Shown here one piece after another: positions 16,255 to 24,993 of a DNA stretch of 43,238 nt. The notes beneath the pieces are model-generated. The model saw nothing but the letters and a program-made list of their open reading frames with translations. It searched no databases and had not been told where the DNA came from. A program made the translations under genes and the position numbers. Position 1 is the first letter of the stretch. Every line of letters begins with the position of its first letter. The DNA is from Methylotenera oryzisoli (GTDB lineage Bacteria; Pseudomonadota; Gammaproteobacteria; Burkholderiales; Methylophilaceae), in the NCBI GenBank assembly GCA_945872425.1, contig CAMBZE010000006.1, positions 1 through 43,238 of the forward strand. Direction: 5' to 3'.

Positions 16255-17007
16255 ATGCCAATGATACAAAAGCAATTTAAGCTGTCAGGTTACCGATTCA
16301 AACCCACTTGGCTGGGAACACTCATATTGATTATTTGCGTTCCTTTATTTATTAAACTTGGGCTGTGGCAACACAACAAAGCCGAGTTAAAGAAGGAAAT
16401 TCAATCAACTTATACAACAGGCTCAAGTGCTGACGCACTCAGCCTACCTAGCCAACTTGGCAAGCTGGACTCATGGCAATATAAAAAAATAAAAATAACA
16501 GGGTCCTACGATACGCAATATCAAATACTGCTCGACAATCAGGTAGAAAATGATCGTGCTGGATTTCATGTACTCACTCCATTAAAAATCGAGGGTAGAA
16601 ACGAATACATACTCATCAATAGAGGCTGGATTGCGGGCGGGGTAATGCATCACGACATCCCTACCATTGACACTCCCAGTGAAGCTGTTGAAATTGTTGG
16701 TCAGGTTTGGATGCCCAGTAAAAAGATTTTTACTTTAGAAAGCGATGCGGAAAAGGCCATTTGGAATAAAGTATGGCAGCACATGGATATGACGCGCTAT
16801 CAGAAAAATGTGCCGATTACCGTGTTACCAATGGTGATTAAACTAGATGCAAAAAGCAATGCAGGCGGGTTTGTCCGCAACTGGCAGATTCCTGCCAGTA
16901 GAATTGCCACCAACATGGGATATGCCTACCAATGGTTTGGCTTTGCTTTTGCGAGCATACTCATTTATTTGTTCACCGGCTTTAAAAAAATTACTCACGA
17001 ATCCTAA
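16255..17007 (+). CDS. SURF1-family oxidase assembly protein
   Basis: This 250-aa protein has the SURF1 plan: one helix near the N-terminus ending in LGLWQHNKAELK, a large periplasmic domain with DNQVENDRAGFHVLTPL and LINRGWI, and a C-terminal helix after YAYQWFGFAFASILIY. SURF1 aids heme a insertion into subunit I. ATG 16255 or 16261 could be the start; neither has a strong ribosome site. It heads the second plus-strand run, followed by the SCO-like gene 20 bases later. Confidence 0.92.
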   Translation: MPMIQKQFKLSGYRFKPTWLGTLILIICVPLFIKLGLWQHNKAELKKEIQSTYTTGSSADALSLPSQLGKLDSWQYKKIKITGSYDTQYQILLDNQVENDRAGFHVLTPLKIEGRNEYILINRGWIAGGVMHHDIPTIDTPSEAVEIVGQVWMPSKKIFTLESDAEKAIWNKVWQHMDMTRYQKNVPITVLPMVIKLDAKSNAGGFVRNWQIPASRIATNMGYAYQWFGFAFASILIYLFTGFKKITHES

Positions 17008-17027
17008 AATACAGGCAAATTTAATCT

Positions 17028-17642
17028 ATGCAAAATGAAGTAGAAAATACTGAATATCTTGATCGACAACGCAGAGGACGTTTGATGCTGCTGAGCATGC
17101 TGATATTTTTTCTAATCCCGCTGGTCGCAGTGATTGCGATGTATAAGCTGGACTGGAAACCAAAAGGTGAAAGCATCGGCGAACTCGTCACGCCAACAAG
17201 ACCACTTGCAATGAATAATACCGTCATAACGAGTGATGGCACTGCCGCACCAGTTAATCTATGGAAAGAAAAATGGAGCATGGTTTATGTGGCCGCAACT
17301 TGCGAGGATGCCTGTAAAAACAAGTTATATACCATGCGTCAATTACACGTTTCTTTGTACAAGGAAATCCCACGTATGCAGCGCGTGCTAATCACCAATT
17401 CCAATCAAGTTGCGGAGCTAAAACAACAATATCCGGAAATGTTGATATTAAATCAGCCAACCACTGAAATCACCGCGCTAAGTCAGCAATTTAACATCGA
17501 GAACGAATCCTCCATAAATTCCGACAGGATTTATTTAGTCGATCCGCTGGGGCACTTAATGATGAGTTATACGCCAAGCACTGAACCTGCGCGCATTCGT
17601 AAAGATATTACACGCCTCATGAAGTACTCCTGGGCCGGCTGA
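17028..17642 (+). CDS. SCO-like membrane-anchored thioredoxin-fold protein
   Basis: This 204-aa protein has one N-terminal transmembrane helix (about 20-42) and a periplasmic domain with C92-E-D-A-C96. That is the CxxxC copper/redox motif of SCO1/SenC, followed by RIYLVDPLGHLMMSY. In SCO proteins a His about five residues before the Tyr completes the copper site; here that position is N164. It may therefore be a thiol reductase or chaperone variant rather than a classical copper carrier. It sits between SURF1 and ctaA, typical of oxidase clusters in betaproteobacteria. Confidence 0.72.
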   Translation: MQNEVENTEYLDRQRRGRLMLLSMLIFFLIPLVAVIAMYKLDWKPKGESIGELVTPTRPLAMNNTVITSDGTAAPVNLWKEKWSMVYVAATCEDACKNKLYTMRQLHVSLYKEIPRMQRVLITNSNQVAELKQQYPEMLILNQPTTEITALSQQFNIENESSINSDRIYLVDPLGHLMMSYTPSTEPARIRKDITRLMKYSWAG

Positions 17643-17643
17643 C

Positions 17644-18675
17644 ATGACGTACGACTTTTTCAAGCGCTTATCTTTATTCGGAACAGTACTCGCGCTATGT
17701 GTCGTGGTGCTTGGCGCTTATGTGCGGCTATCTGATGCGGGGCTTGGCTGCCCGGACTGGCCGGGCTGTTACGGCGCACTGACTGTGCCTCAAAGCGAGA
17801 TTGCCATTCAAAGTGCGCAAGCAGTCTTTCCAGATCGCCCAATTGAGTCCGGCAAAGCCTGGAAAGAAATGGCGCATCGTTACTTGGCAGGCACATTAGG
17901 CTTAGTAGTGCTCGCAATTTTTTTAGGTGGCTGGCGCCTCAAAGCCAGTATGAAAGTACATCGCCTACTGCCTACTGCCTTGCTCGGCATCATTGGCTTT
18001 CAAGCGATACTAGGCATGTGGACCGTGACCATGCTGCTCAAACCCGCCATTGTAAGCGCCCATCTCATTGGTGGCATGACAACCCTCGCCTTACTCACCT
18101 GGATCACGCATCGTCATTGGGGAGCGGATGCGTCTATCACCGTCTCGCCAACATTAAAGCTATTTATCAGAGGATCCTTACTCATCCTGCTCGGGCAGAT
18201 TTTTTTAGGTGGCTGGACCAGTACAAATTATGCAGCGCTTGCCTGCACCGACTTCCCGACCTGTCACGGCGCTTGGGTTCCCGCAATGGACTTCAAAGAT
18301 GCCTTTCATTTAGTACGCGACCTTGGACAAAGTGAGAATGGCGGCAATTTAACGCTACCAGCTTTGGTGGCCATCCAGTGGACGCACCGCATAGGCGCGT
18401 TAATCACGTTTATTTATTTAAGTGTTTTGGCATTCAAGCTAATGAACATTCCACCCTTAAGAATAATTGCCTTACTGCTACTAGCCACGTTATTTGCACA
18501 AGTGTGCATCGGTATTGCAAATTTAGCGTTTCAACTACCCTTAGCGCTGGCAGTATCCCATAATCTGGGTGCGGCATTGCTAGTGATCATACTCGTCGTA
18601 TTGAACTCAAAAGTAACCTCCAAAAAATGCTCATACAAAAATACAGAAGCGAGATGCCAATGCGCGCAACAATAA
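17644..18675 (+). CDS. ctaA: Heme A synthase (COX15/CtaA)
   Basis: This 343-aa, eight-helix enzyme oxidises heme O to heme A for the aa3 oxidase. Conserved pieces are [30 protein letters not shown], a second duplicated half with [19 protein letters not shown], and heme-ligand histidines in QWTHRIGA and AVSHNLGA. The two Cys pairs in periplasmic loops are present. It starts two bases after the SCO-like gene stops and overlaps the region encoding the ctaB start. Confidence 0.96.
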   Translation: MTYDFFKRLSLFGTVLALCVVVLGAYVRLSDAGLGCPDWPGCYGALTVPQSEIAIQSAQAVFPDRPIESGKAWKEMAHRYLAGTLGLVVLAIFLGGWRLKASMKVHRLLPTALLGIIGFQAILGMWTVTMLLKPAIVSAHLIGGMTTLALLTWITHRHWGADASITVSPTLKLFIRGSLLILLGQIFLGGWTSTNYAALACTDFPTCHGAWVPAMDFKDAFHLVRDLGQSENGGNLTLPALVAIQWTHRIGALITFIYLSVLAFKLMNIPPLRIIALLLLATLFAQVCIGIANLAFQLPLALAVSHNLGAALLVIILVVLNSKVTSKKCSYKNTEARCQCAQQ

Positions 18676-19559
18676 CCAGCCAAATTAAAAGCCTAGCACC
18701 TAGACTCAAGAATTTCTTTCCGCTGTGCAAACCTCGGGTGACGTCCTTAATTGTGTTTACGGCACTCATCGGCATGTTTTTAGCCACCCCCAACATGGTG
18801 CCCTTGCCGCTCTTGCTGGCAACCACAGTGGGGATTGCTTTTGCATCTGGGGCTGCGGCAGCTTTTAACTGCCTGATTGAGCATAAAATTGACGCCATTA
18901 TGGCACGCACACGCGCACGTCCTTTACCCACAGGGCAGGTTTCCTCAAACGAAACCATGGTATTCGCAACATTGCTAGGCACGACCGGACTTGCCATTTT
19001 GTACGTTTACGTTAACCCGCTCACCATGTGGCTCACTTTCGCCACTTTTGTGGGTTACGCAGTGATTTACACGGTGTTTCTTAAGCCAGCAACCCCGATG
19101 AACATCGTCATTGGTGGCGCATCCGGTGCCATGCCACCTATATTGGGGTGGGCTGCGGTCAACAACACCGTGTCCCCAGAATCACTCATCATGTTTTTAA
19201 TTATATTTGCATGGACACCACCACACTTCTGGGCGCTTGCACTATACCGTCGCGAAGAATATGCCAAAGTTGGCATGCCCATGTTGCCGGTGACGCACGG
19301 TGAGGCATTTACACTGCTACACATATTGCTCTACACCATTATTCTCATTGTAGTTTCACTCATGCCTTATGCACTGGGGATGAGCGGCATGATTTACCTA
19401 GTATCCGTTGTCATACTAGATGCAATTTTTATGGCTTATGTCATTAACCTTTACAGAAAATATTCAGATGACTTGGCAAAACGTACATTCAGATACTCAA
19501 TTATCTATCTAACTTTGCTATTTGCCGCACTGCTGGTAGATCATTACTGGGTAATATAA
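18654..19559 (+). CDS. ctaB: Protoheme IX farnesyltransferase (heme O synthase)
   Basis: This UbiA-family prenyltransferase makes heme O from protoheme and farnesyl diphosphate, upstream of CtaA. The motif [20 protein letters not shown] is the Mg-diphosphate site. A second acidic motif ([16 protein letters not shown]) and about nine helices fit the family. ATG 18654 gives 301 aa, the usual length, with GAAGCGAG before it. ATG 18627 would add nine residues. The gene overlaps the ctaA end. Confidence 0.96.
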   Translation: MPMRATITSQIKSLAPRLKNFFPLCKPRVTSLIVFTALIGMFLATPNMVPLPLLLATTVGIAFASGAAAAFNCLIEHKIDAIMARTRARPLPTGQVSSNETMVFATLLGTTGLAILYVYVNPLTMWLTFATFVGYAVIYTVFLKPATPMNIVIGGASGAMPPILGWAAVNNTVSPESLIMFLIIFAWTPPHFWALALYRREEYAKVGMPMLPVTHGEAFTLLHILLYTIILIVVSLMPYALGMSGMIYLVSVVILDAIFMAYVINLYRKYSDDLAKRTFRYSIIYLTLLFAALLVDHYWVI

Positions 19560-19576
19560 CGTCAAAGTTCAGGGTT

Positions 19577-19597
19577 GGGCGGTGCCGCCCTTCTCTT
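19577..19597 (+). terminator. Probable terminator after ctaB
   Basis: GGGCG / CGCCC (loop GTGC) is followed by TTCTCTT. It lies 17 bases past the ctaB stop. The U-tract is interrupted. Confidence 0.6.
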
Positions 19598-19659
19598 CAA
19601 TTCCGGCACTATCCGCCAAATGACATCCACGCAATAGATATTGCGCTAATACAATATAT

Positions 19660-19687
19660 AAAGGAGTTATATACTTAACTCCTTTTA
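19660..19687. terminator. Second hairpin with T-run before ccoN
   Basis: AAAGGAGTTA / TAACTCCTTT is a perfect 10-bp stem with loop TATACT and T after it. The pentameric A-rich side could also act on the minus strand. The segment TATATACTTAACT (19668-19680) recurs inverted at 19851-19863, so a 13-bp inverted repeat encloses repeat copy B. Confidence 0.6.
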
Positions 19688-19710
19688 CGCAATATCGTAG
19701 CCAATTCACC

Positions 19711-19840
19711 CCGTCATTCCGTGCTTGACACGGAATCTAGTGACTTAAAGACGCTGGATACCAACTTTTCTCGCATGAATAATCTGCTTTAGCAGATATA
19801 TTCTGCGGTGATGACCTTTACGGTCACGTCGGTATGACGG
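19711..19840. repeat. Structured intergenic repeat, copy B
   Basis: Ends are CCGTCATTCC and GGTATGACGG (inverted, one mismatch). Inside are stem ATCTGC/GCAGAT with loop TTTA (19782-19797) and stem TGACC/GGTCA (19812-19826). It is related to copy A (15796-15965) by shared flanks and by hairpins at the same places. Confidence 0.75.
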
Positions 19841-19882
19841 CAGTGTAGGTAGTTAAGTATATAAAACCCATATATAACATTG

Positions 19883-19950
19883 TATAATGCGCGCATTGGC
19901 GTATCTACGCGGTGCAGAGGCAGTGTCAGCGAGAATACTCTCGAATAATT
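19883..19950 (+). promoter_or_regulatory. ccoN leader with -10 box and attenuator-like hairpin
   Basis: TATAAT at 19883-19888 could be the -10, but no good -35 is visible. The leader then has GCGT/ACGC (19899-19910) and CGAGA/TCTCG with loop ATAC (19930-19943), followed by AATAATTTTT. The second looks like a weak terminator about 75 bases before ccoN. No TTGAT-N4-ATCAA FNR box is seen here. Confidence 0.45.
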
Positions 19951-20019
19951 TTTGTTACAAAGAACAAAAACTTATTCTCAACAAGTAATTTTCTTTAGTT
20001 TTATTTAGGAATCGAAGTA

Positions 20020-21453
20020 ATGAGTAACAATAATGTAGAAACGTTTTACGACGACTACGTCATCAGAGGGTTTACTGTGATGGCTGTGGTTTGGGGTGTC
20101 GTTGGCATGCTGATGGGGGTTATCATCGCGGCACAACTGGCTTTCCCAGAACTTAATCTAGGTCTGTCATGGACGAGCTTCGGTCGTCTGCGCCCGCTTC
20201 ACACCAATGCGGTGATTTTCGCTTTTGGTGGCTGCGCATTGTTCGCCACGTCTTACTACGTTGTGCAACGCACCAGCCAAACCAAGCTGGCATTCCCACT
20301 GTTGGCACGCTACACTTTTTGGGGCTATCAGGCGGTTATCGTTGCCGCGGCAATTTCACTGCCTTTAGGGTATACACAAGGTAAAGAATATGCGGAACTT
20401 GAGTGGCCAATCGACTTGTTGTTATTAGTGGTTTGGGTCATGTATGCGCTCGTGTTCTTTGGCACGATTGCTAACAGAAAAATCAAACATATTTACGTTG
20501 CAAACTGGTTCTATGGCGCATTTATCATCGTGGTGGCACTGCTGCACATTGTAAACAGCGCAGCAATCCCCGCTGAGTGGATGAAATCCTACTCAGCTTA
20601 CGCTGGCGTACAAGATGCGATGGTGCAATGGTGGTATGGCCATAATGCTGTAGGCTTCTTCCTGACAGCAGGCTTTCTGGGCATGATGTATTATTTCGTT
20701 CCCAAACAAGCCGAGCGCCCAGTGTACTCATATCGATTATCTATCGTGCATTTTTGGGGCTTAATTTTCACTTATATGTGGGCAGGTTCACACCACTTAC
20801 ATTACACCGCACTCCCTGACTGGACGCAATCGGTAGGTATGGTGTTATCACTGATTCTTTTAGCGCCAAGCTGGGGCGGCATGATTAACGGCATGATGAC
20901 CATGTCTGGCGCATGGCACAAACTGCGTGACGACCCAATCTTGCGCTTCCTGATCGTGTCACTTTCATTCTATGGCATGAGTACATTTGAAGGCCCAATG
21001 ATGGCGATTAAAACCGTGAACGCGCTTTCACACTATACAGACTGGACCGTTGGTCATGTACACTCCGGCGCCTTAGGCTGGGTGGGCTTTGTATCCATGG
21101 GTTCAATCTACTTCCTAGTGCCACGTTTGTATGGTTTAAAACAAATGTATAGTAAAAAAGCCATTGAATTGCACTTCTGGTTAGCCACTATCGGTGTGGT
21201 GTTATACATCACCGCCATGTGGATATCCGGTGTCACTGCAGGTTTAATGTGGCGCGCTATTAACGACGATGGCACATTGACTTACACCTTCGTCGAATCT
21301 GTTAAAGCGATGCACCCATTCTACGTAATCCGTATGATAGGTGGCTTAATGTACGTAAGCGGCATGATGATCATGTTGTGGAACGTGCTTAAAACAGTAC
21401 AAGCGGGGCAAGCAACGCTCGCTAGAATCCCATCAACAGTAGCACATGCTTGA
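20020..21453 (+). CDS. ccoN: cbb3 cytochrome c oxidase subunit I
   Basis: This 477-aa catalytic subunit of the high-affinity C-family oxidase has about 12 helices. Metal-binding histidines are seen in [14 protein letters not shown] (low-spin heme b), [10 protein letters not shown] (CuB), [13 protein letters not shown] and [12 protein letters not shown]. The Tyr in [12 protein letters not shown] is the cbb3-type cross-linked Tyr candidate. It serves respiration at low oxygen. AGGAATCG precedes ATG 20020. First gene of ccoNOQP. Confidence 0.98.
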   Translation: MSNNNVETFYDDYVIRGFTVMAVVWGVVGMLMGVIIAAQLAFPELNLGLSWTSFGRLRPLHTNAVIFAFGGCALFATSYYVVQRTSQTKLAFPLLARYTFWGYQAVIVAAAISLPLGYTQGKEYAELEWPIDLLLLVVWVMYALVFFGTIANRKIKHIYVANWFYGAFIIVVALLHIVNSAAIPAEWMKSYSAYAGVQDAMVQWWYGHNAVGFFLTAGFLGMMYYFVPKQAERPVYSYRLSIVHFWGLIFTYMWAGSHHLHYTALPDWTQSVGMVLSLILLAPSWGGMINGMMTMSGAWHKLRDDPILRFLIVSLSFYGMSTFEGPMMAIKTVNALSHYTDWTVGHVHSGALGWVGFVSMGSIYFLVPRLYGLKQMYSKKAIELHFWLATIGVVLYITAMWISGVTAGLMWRAINDDGTLTYTFVESVKAMHPFYVIRMIGGLMYVSGMMIMLWNVLKTVQAGQATLARIPSTVAHA

Positions 21454-21463
21454 GAGATCGAAA

Positions 21464-22102
21464 ATGTCAGATAAAGAACAAAAAGGTAATCATAAAACTG
21501 GTTTCACGCACGAAAAAATTGAAACCAACAGTTTCTTAATGATTGTGTTGATTTTAGTCGTGGTTTCATTTGGCGGCTTAGTTGAAATCGTGCCACTGTT
21601 TTTTCAAAAATCTACTACACAAGCGGTAGCAGGCTTAAAACCTTACACTGCATTGCAACTTGCTGGACGAGATATTTACATCCGTGAGGGCTGCTACAAC
21701 TGCCACTCACAAATGATTCGCCCCTTCAAGGCTGAGACTTTAAGGTATGGTCACTATTCAGTGGCCGGTGAATTTGTTTACGACCGTCCGTTCCAATGGG
21801 GCAGCAAACGTACCGGCCCGGATTTACACCGTGTTGGTGGTCGCTATAGCGATGAGTGGCACCGTATCCATTTAATCAACCCTCGTGATTTGGTTCCAGA
21901 GTCAGTGATGCCAGCCTATCCATGGTTAGAAGAAAATCTGGTGGACGCTGAAAACTTGCCTTCACATCTGCGCGCATTAAAAATCGCCGGCGTGCCATAT
22001 ACCGATGAAGAGATTAAAAACGCTGCCAATGATGTCTATGGCAAAACCGAGATGGAAGCGATGATTGCGTACCTACAAGTGCTTGGTACGACACTCAAAT
22101 AA
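21464..22102 (+). CDS. ccoO: cbb3 oxidase monoheme cytochrome c subunit
   Basis: The protein has one N-terminal helix (about 25-45) and a periplasmic cytochrome c domain with C77-Y-N-C80-H81, followed by [17 protein letters not shown], typical of CcoO. It passes electrons from CcoP to CcoN. ATG 21464 (212 aa) is favoured by GAGAGA upstream; ATG 21446 would overlap ccoN by eight bases and has no ribosome site. Confidence 0.96.
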   Translation: MSDKEQKGNHKTGFTHEKIETNSFLMIVLILVVVSFGGLVEIVPLFFQKSTTQAVAGLKPYTALQLAGRDIYIREGCYNCHSQMIRPFKAETLRYGHYSVAGEFVYDRPFQWGSKRTGPDLHRVGGRYSDEWHRIHLINPRDLVPESVMPAYPWLEENLVDAENLPSHLRALKIAGVPYTDEEIKNAANDVYGKTEMEAMIAYLQVLGTTLK

Positions 22103-22115
22103 TAAGTGATTGATA

Positions 22116-22256
22116 ATGGATATTACTGATTTACGCAGCATAGCAACGGTCGCAGCCTTGATTACATTTGTAGGCATATGGGTGTGGGCATGGTCTGGAC
22201 GGCATAAAAAAGATTTTGATGAAGCGGCAAGATTGCCGCTTGAGGGAGATGAGTAA
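22116..22256 (+). CDS. ccoQ: cbb3 oxidase small subunit CcoQ
   Basis: This 46-aa peptide has one helix (SIATVAALITFVGIWVWAW) and then GRHKKDFDEAARLPLEGD, the CcoQ/FixQ signature. It stabilises the core complex. Its TAA overlaps the ccoP ATG by one base (TAATG). It lies 13 bases after ccoO. Confidence 0.92.
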   Translation: MDITDLRSIATVAALITFVGIWVWAWSGRHKKDFDEAARLPLEGDE

Positions 22257-23167
22257 TGAGTGATTTTACAAGCGACTTTTGGCCGTTCTTTATTACGGCC
22301 ATCGTGATTGGCGGTATCGTTTTCTGTATGCTGGTACTGTTTCTTACCAGTAAGTCACATGACCCGGCACACACTGGCAAATCAACGGGGCACGTTTACG
22401 ATGAAGATATCGTTGAAATGAACAATCCCATGCCAAGATGGTGGATGTGGATGTTTATTATCACCTGTATATTTGGTGTAGCCTATCTGTTTCTGTATCC
22501 TGGCCTGGTCATCTATGACGGAAAACTCGGTTGGACACAGGTAAAACAGTACGAACAAGAGGTGAAAGAATCCAATGAACGCATCGCACCTATTTATGCG
22601 AAATTTACGTCAATGAAACCTGAAGATGTGGCCAAGGATGCGAAAGCCATGGCCATTGGTGAGCGCTTATTCATGAACAACTGCTCACAATGTCATGGTT
22701 CAGATGCACACGGTAGCCGTGGCTTTCCTAACCTGACAGATAACGATTGGCTATACGGCGGCGCTCCGGAGACCATCAAAGAAACCATTACCAACGGCCG
22801 TCACGGCATGATGCCTGCTATGGCTTCTGCTATAGGTAGCGCTGATGATGTTAAAAACGTTGCTCATTATGTATTGAGCCTATCTAACGGCCAGCATGAC
22901 ACGAGCCGTGCAGCTTTAGGTAAGGAAAAATTCACCGCCTGTGCAGCTTGCCACGGTGTGGATGGCAAGGGCAACCAAGCCATTGGCGCGCCTAATCTTT
23001 CAGACGACATTTGGTTGCATGGTGCAGGCGAAGCAGCGATTATCGATCGCATCAATAACGGTAAAAGCAATCAGATGCCCGCACAAGGTTCACGCTTAAC
23101 ACCCGAGCAAATCCATGTATTGGCATCTTACGTTTGGCGTTTCTCAAATGCAGGTCTTACCCAATAA
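22256..23167 (+). CDS. ccoP: cbb3 oxidase diheme cytochrome c subunit
   Basis: This 303-aa protein has two N-terminal helices (about 10-30 and 60-82; the second is preceded by NNPMPRWWMWMF) and two cytochrome c domains with C143-S-Q-C-H147 and C229-A-A-C-H233. Axial Met candidates are in MMPAMAS and NQMPAQG. It is the electron entry point of the cbb3 oxidase. The two-helix N-terminus is the longer of the known CcoP forms. Confidence 0.97.
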   Translation: MSDFTSDFWPFFITAIVIGGIVFCMLVLFLTSKSHDPAHTGKSTGHVYDEDIVEMNNPMPRWWMWMFIITCIFGVAYLFLYPGLVIYDGKLGWTQVKQYEQEVKESNERIAPIYAKFTSMKPEDVAKDAKAMAIGERLFMNNCSQCHGSDAHGSRGFPNLTDNDWLYGGAPETIKETITNGRHGMMPAMASAIGSADDVKNVAHYVLSLSNGQHDTSRAALGKEKFTACAACHGVDGKGNQAIGAPNLSDDIWLHGAGEAAIIDRINNGKSNQMPAQGSRLTPEQIHVLASYVWRFSNAGLTQ

Positions 23168-23217
23168 CTTCTTGAATTCAATTTAATTAAGATGAAACTT
23201 AAGGAAGCGCTACTCGG

Positions 23218-23251
23218 CGCCCGTTATTTTGCAGATGCTAAATGACGGGCG
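23218..23251 (+). other. Stable hairpin between ccoP and ccoG
   Basis: CGCCCGTTATTT pairs with AAATGACGGGCG (one G-U) around TGCAGATGCT. It is 12 bp long with no T-run. A MITE-end-like TTAAGGAAGCGCT lies directly before it (23199-23211). It may limit read-through or stabilise ccoNOQP mRNA. Confidence 0.55.
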
Positions 23252-23294
23252 TTATCAATTTTGCGATATAACGTTCATCTAGGATTTCAAAAAA

Positions 23295-24725
23295 GTGTCA
23301 GATCAGAAAGTAAAATCTAAGAAAGTCATTCCGATAGCCAGCGAAGTTAAAGAGACAAGGTCGCTTTATGAAGCGCATAAGAAAGTCTATCCGCGTGACA
23401 TTTCTGGCTACTTCAAGAACCTCCGATGGCTGACCATCTGGATAACCCAAATTGTATTTTACGGAACGCCATGGTTGTTGTGGAACGATAGGCAAGCAAT
23501 ACTGCTTGATATCAGTACGCACCGTTTTTATATTTTTGGCTTAGTACTTTATCCGCAAGATCTGATTTATCTCGTTGTTATCCTAATCATCTCCGCTCTG
23601 GCTTTGTTTCTGTTTACCGCTGTCGCGGGCCGGCTATGGTGTGGATTTTCTTGCCCACAATCAGTCTATACCGAAATATTCTTGTGGATGGAACGCAAAA
23701 TTGAAGGTGACCGTTCAGCGCGTATGCGTTTGGACAGCATGAAGTTTGGCCTCAAGAAACTACGCAAAAAAACACTCAAACATTGCGCATGGATTAGCTT
23801 CTCTATGTTCACCGGGTTTACCTTCCTGGGCTACTTCTCACCCATTCGCGATCTGATGCATAACATTATCGAGTTTCGCCTCGGCCCCTGGGAAACCTTC
23901 TGGATTTGCTTTTATGGTTTTGCCACTTATGGCAACGCCGGTTTTTTGCGTGAACAAATATGCAAACACATGTGTCCTTATGCGCGCTTCCAAAGCGCCA
24001 TGTTTGACAATGACACCCTAATTGTGACTTACGACATTGATCGGGGTGAGCCCCGTGGTGGGCGCTCACGTGAAGTCGATGTCAAACAGTCAGGTTTGGG
24101 AGACTGTATCGATTGCAACTTCTGCGTACAGGTATGTCCCACCGGCATTGATATCCGCAATGGCCTACAGTATGAATGCATTAGCTGCGGACTATGCGTA
24201 GATGCATGCAACAGCATCATGGATAAAATGAACTATCCACGCGGGTTGATTCGTTTTTCTACACATAATGGCGTTGAGCAACACTGGACACAACATCAAA
24301 TTATTCGGAAAATCCTACGGCCGCGCGTGCTTATTTATAGCGGATTATTGCTGTTACTCTGTATCGGCTTCGTTGCTTCGCTAGCAATGCGCGTCCCGTT
24401 CAAAGTGGATGTGATTCGTGACCGTGGCGTGATGTCGCGCATAGTTTCTGGTGGTAAGGTTGAGAATGTCTATCGAATGCAAATCACTAATGCCTCTGAA
24501 GAAGTGGAGACTTATCGTATTGCCGTGCAAGGCATTAAAGGTGTATCTTTAGCCTCAGATCATGCGTTTACAGTTAATGCAGCAGAATCCCGCATGGTTG
24601 CAGTAAGTTTGCAAGTATTAGACGGCTCCATTAAGAGTGGCTCACATCCAGTTATATTTGAAATTACGGCAGACAGCTCAAAACAAAGTATTTTTGAAAA
24701 ATCTATCTTTTATATGTCACGCTAA
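23295..24725 (+). CDS. ccoG: cbb3 maturation polyferredoxin CcoG
   Basis: This 476-aa inner-membrane protein has about five helices. A double 4Fe-4S ferredoxin module has C271-x2-C274-x2-C277-x3-C281P and C295-x2-C298-x2-C301-x3-C305. It also has membrane Cys motifs CGFSCP and CKHMCP and a C-terminal immunoglobulin-like domain. CcoG is thought to reduce Cu(II) for cbb3 assembly. The start is GTG 23295, with AGGAT (23281-23285) upstream. Confidence 0.95.
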   Translation: MSDQKVKSKKVIPIASEVKETRSLYEAHKKVYPRDISGYFKNLRWLTIWITQIVFYGTPWLLWNDRQAILLDISTHRFYIFGLVLYPQDLIYLVVILIISALALFLFTAVAGRLWCGFSCPQSVYTEIFLWMERKIEGDRSARMRLDSMKFGLKKLRKKTLKHCAWISFSMFTGFTFLGYFSPIRDLMHNIIEFRLGPWETFWICFYGFATYGNAGFLREQICKHMCPYARFQSAMFDNDTLIVTYDIDRGEPRGGRSREVDVKQSGLGDCIDCNFCVQVCPTGIDIRNGLQYECISCGLCVDACNSIMDKMNYPRGLIRFSTHNGVEQHWTQHQIIRKILRPRVLIYSGLLLLLCIGFVASLAMRVPFKVDVIRDRGVMSRIVSGGKVENVYRMQITNASEEVETYRIAVQGIKGVSLASDHAFTVNAAESRMVAVSLQVLDGSIKSGSHPVIFEITADSSKQSIFEKSIFYMSR

Positions 24726-24735
24726 AAGTTAAATC

Positions 24736-24990
24736 ATGGCTCAAAAACAAAGCGCAAACCCAAAATGGTGGAAATCCGGATATGCCTGGCTAGTATTTGG
24801 AGGCCCAGCGTTGGTAGTCATCGCCAGCCTGACGACAGTTTACATTGCGGTGAATGGGCAAGACCCGGTGCTGTCTCATGAAGAAAACTCAGGAAATAGC
24901 ACCCAAGCATTAACCGTTGACCAAAAAAATGCGCTGGAGCCCGCCATACGAGCCCGTAACCATGCTGCAACTGGCGTGAATAACCCTTAA
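24736..24990 (+). CDS. ccoH: Short FixH/CcoH-like protein
   Basis: This 84-aa protein begins with WWKSGYAWLVFGGPALVVIASL (one helix), then has VYIAVNGQDPVL and a short soluble tail. The helix and the following dipeptide region resemble FixH/CcoH, but the usual periplasmic domain is much reduced. Its position right after ccoG supports the call. CcoH joins cbb3 early in assembly. Confidence 0.7.
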   Translation: MAQKQSANPKWWKSGYAWLVFGGPALVVIASLTTVYIAVNGQDPVLSHEENSGNSTQALTVDQKNALEPAIRARNHAATGVNNP

Positions 24991-24993
24991 CAT

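Noticed and set aside
19843-20019. FNR box before ccoN
   Set aside because: No TTGAT-N4-ATCAA or close variant was found in the leader.
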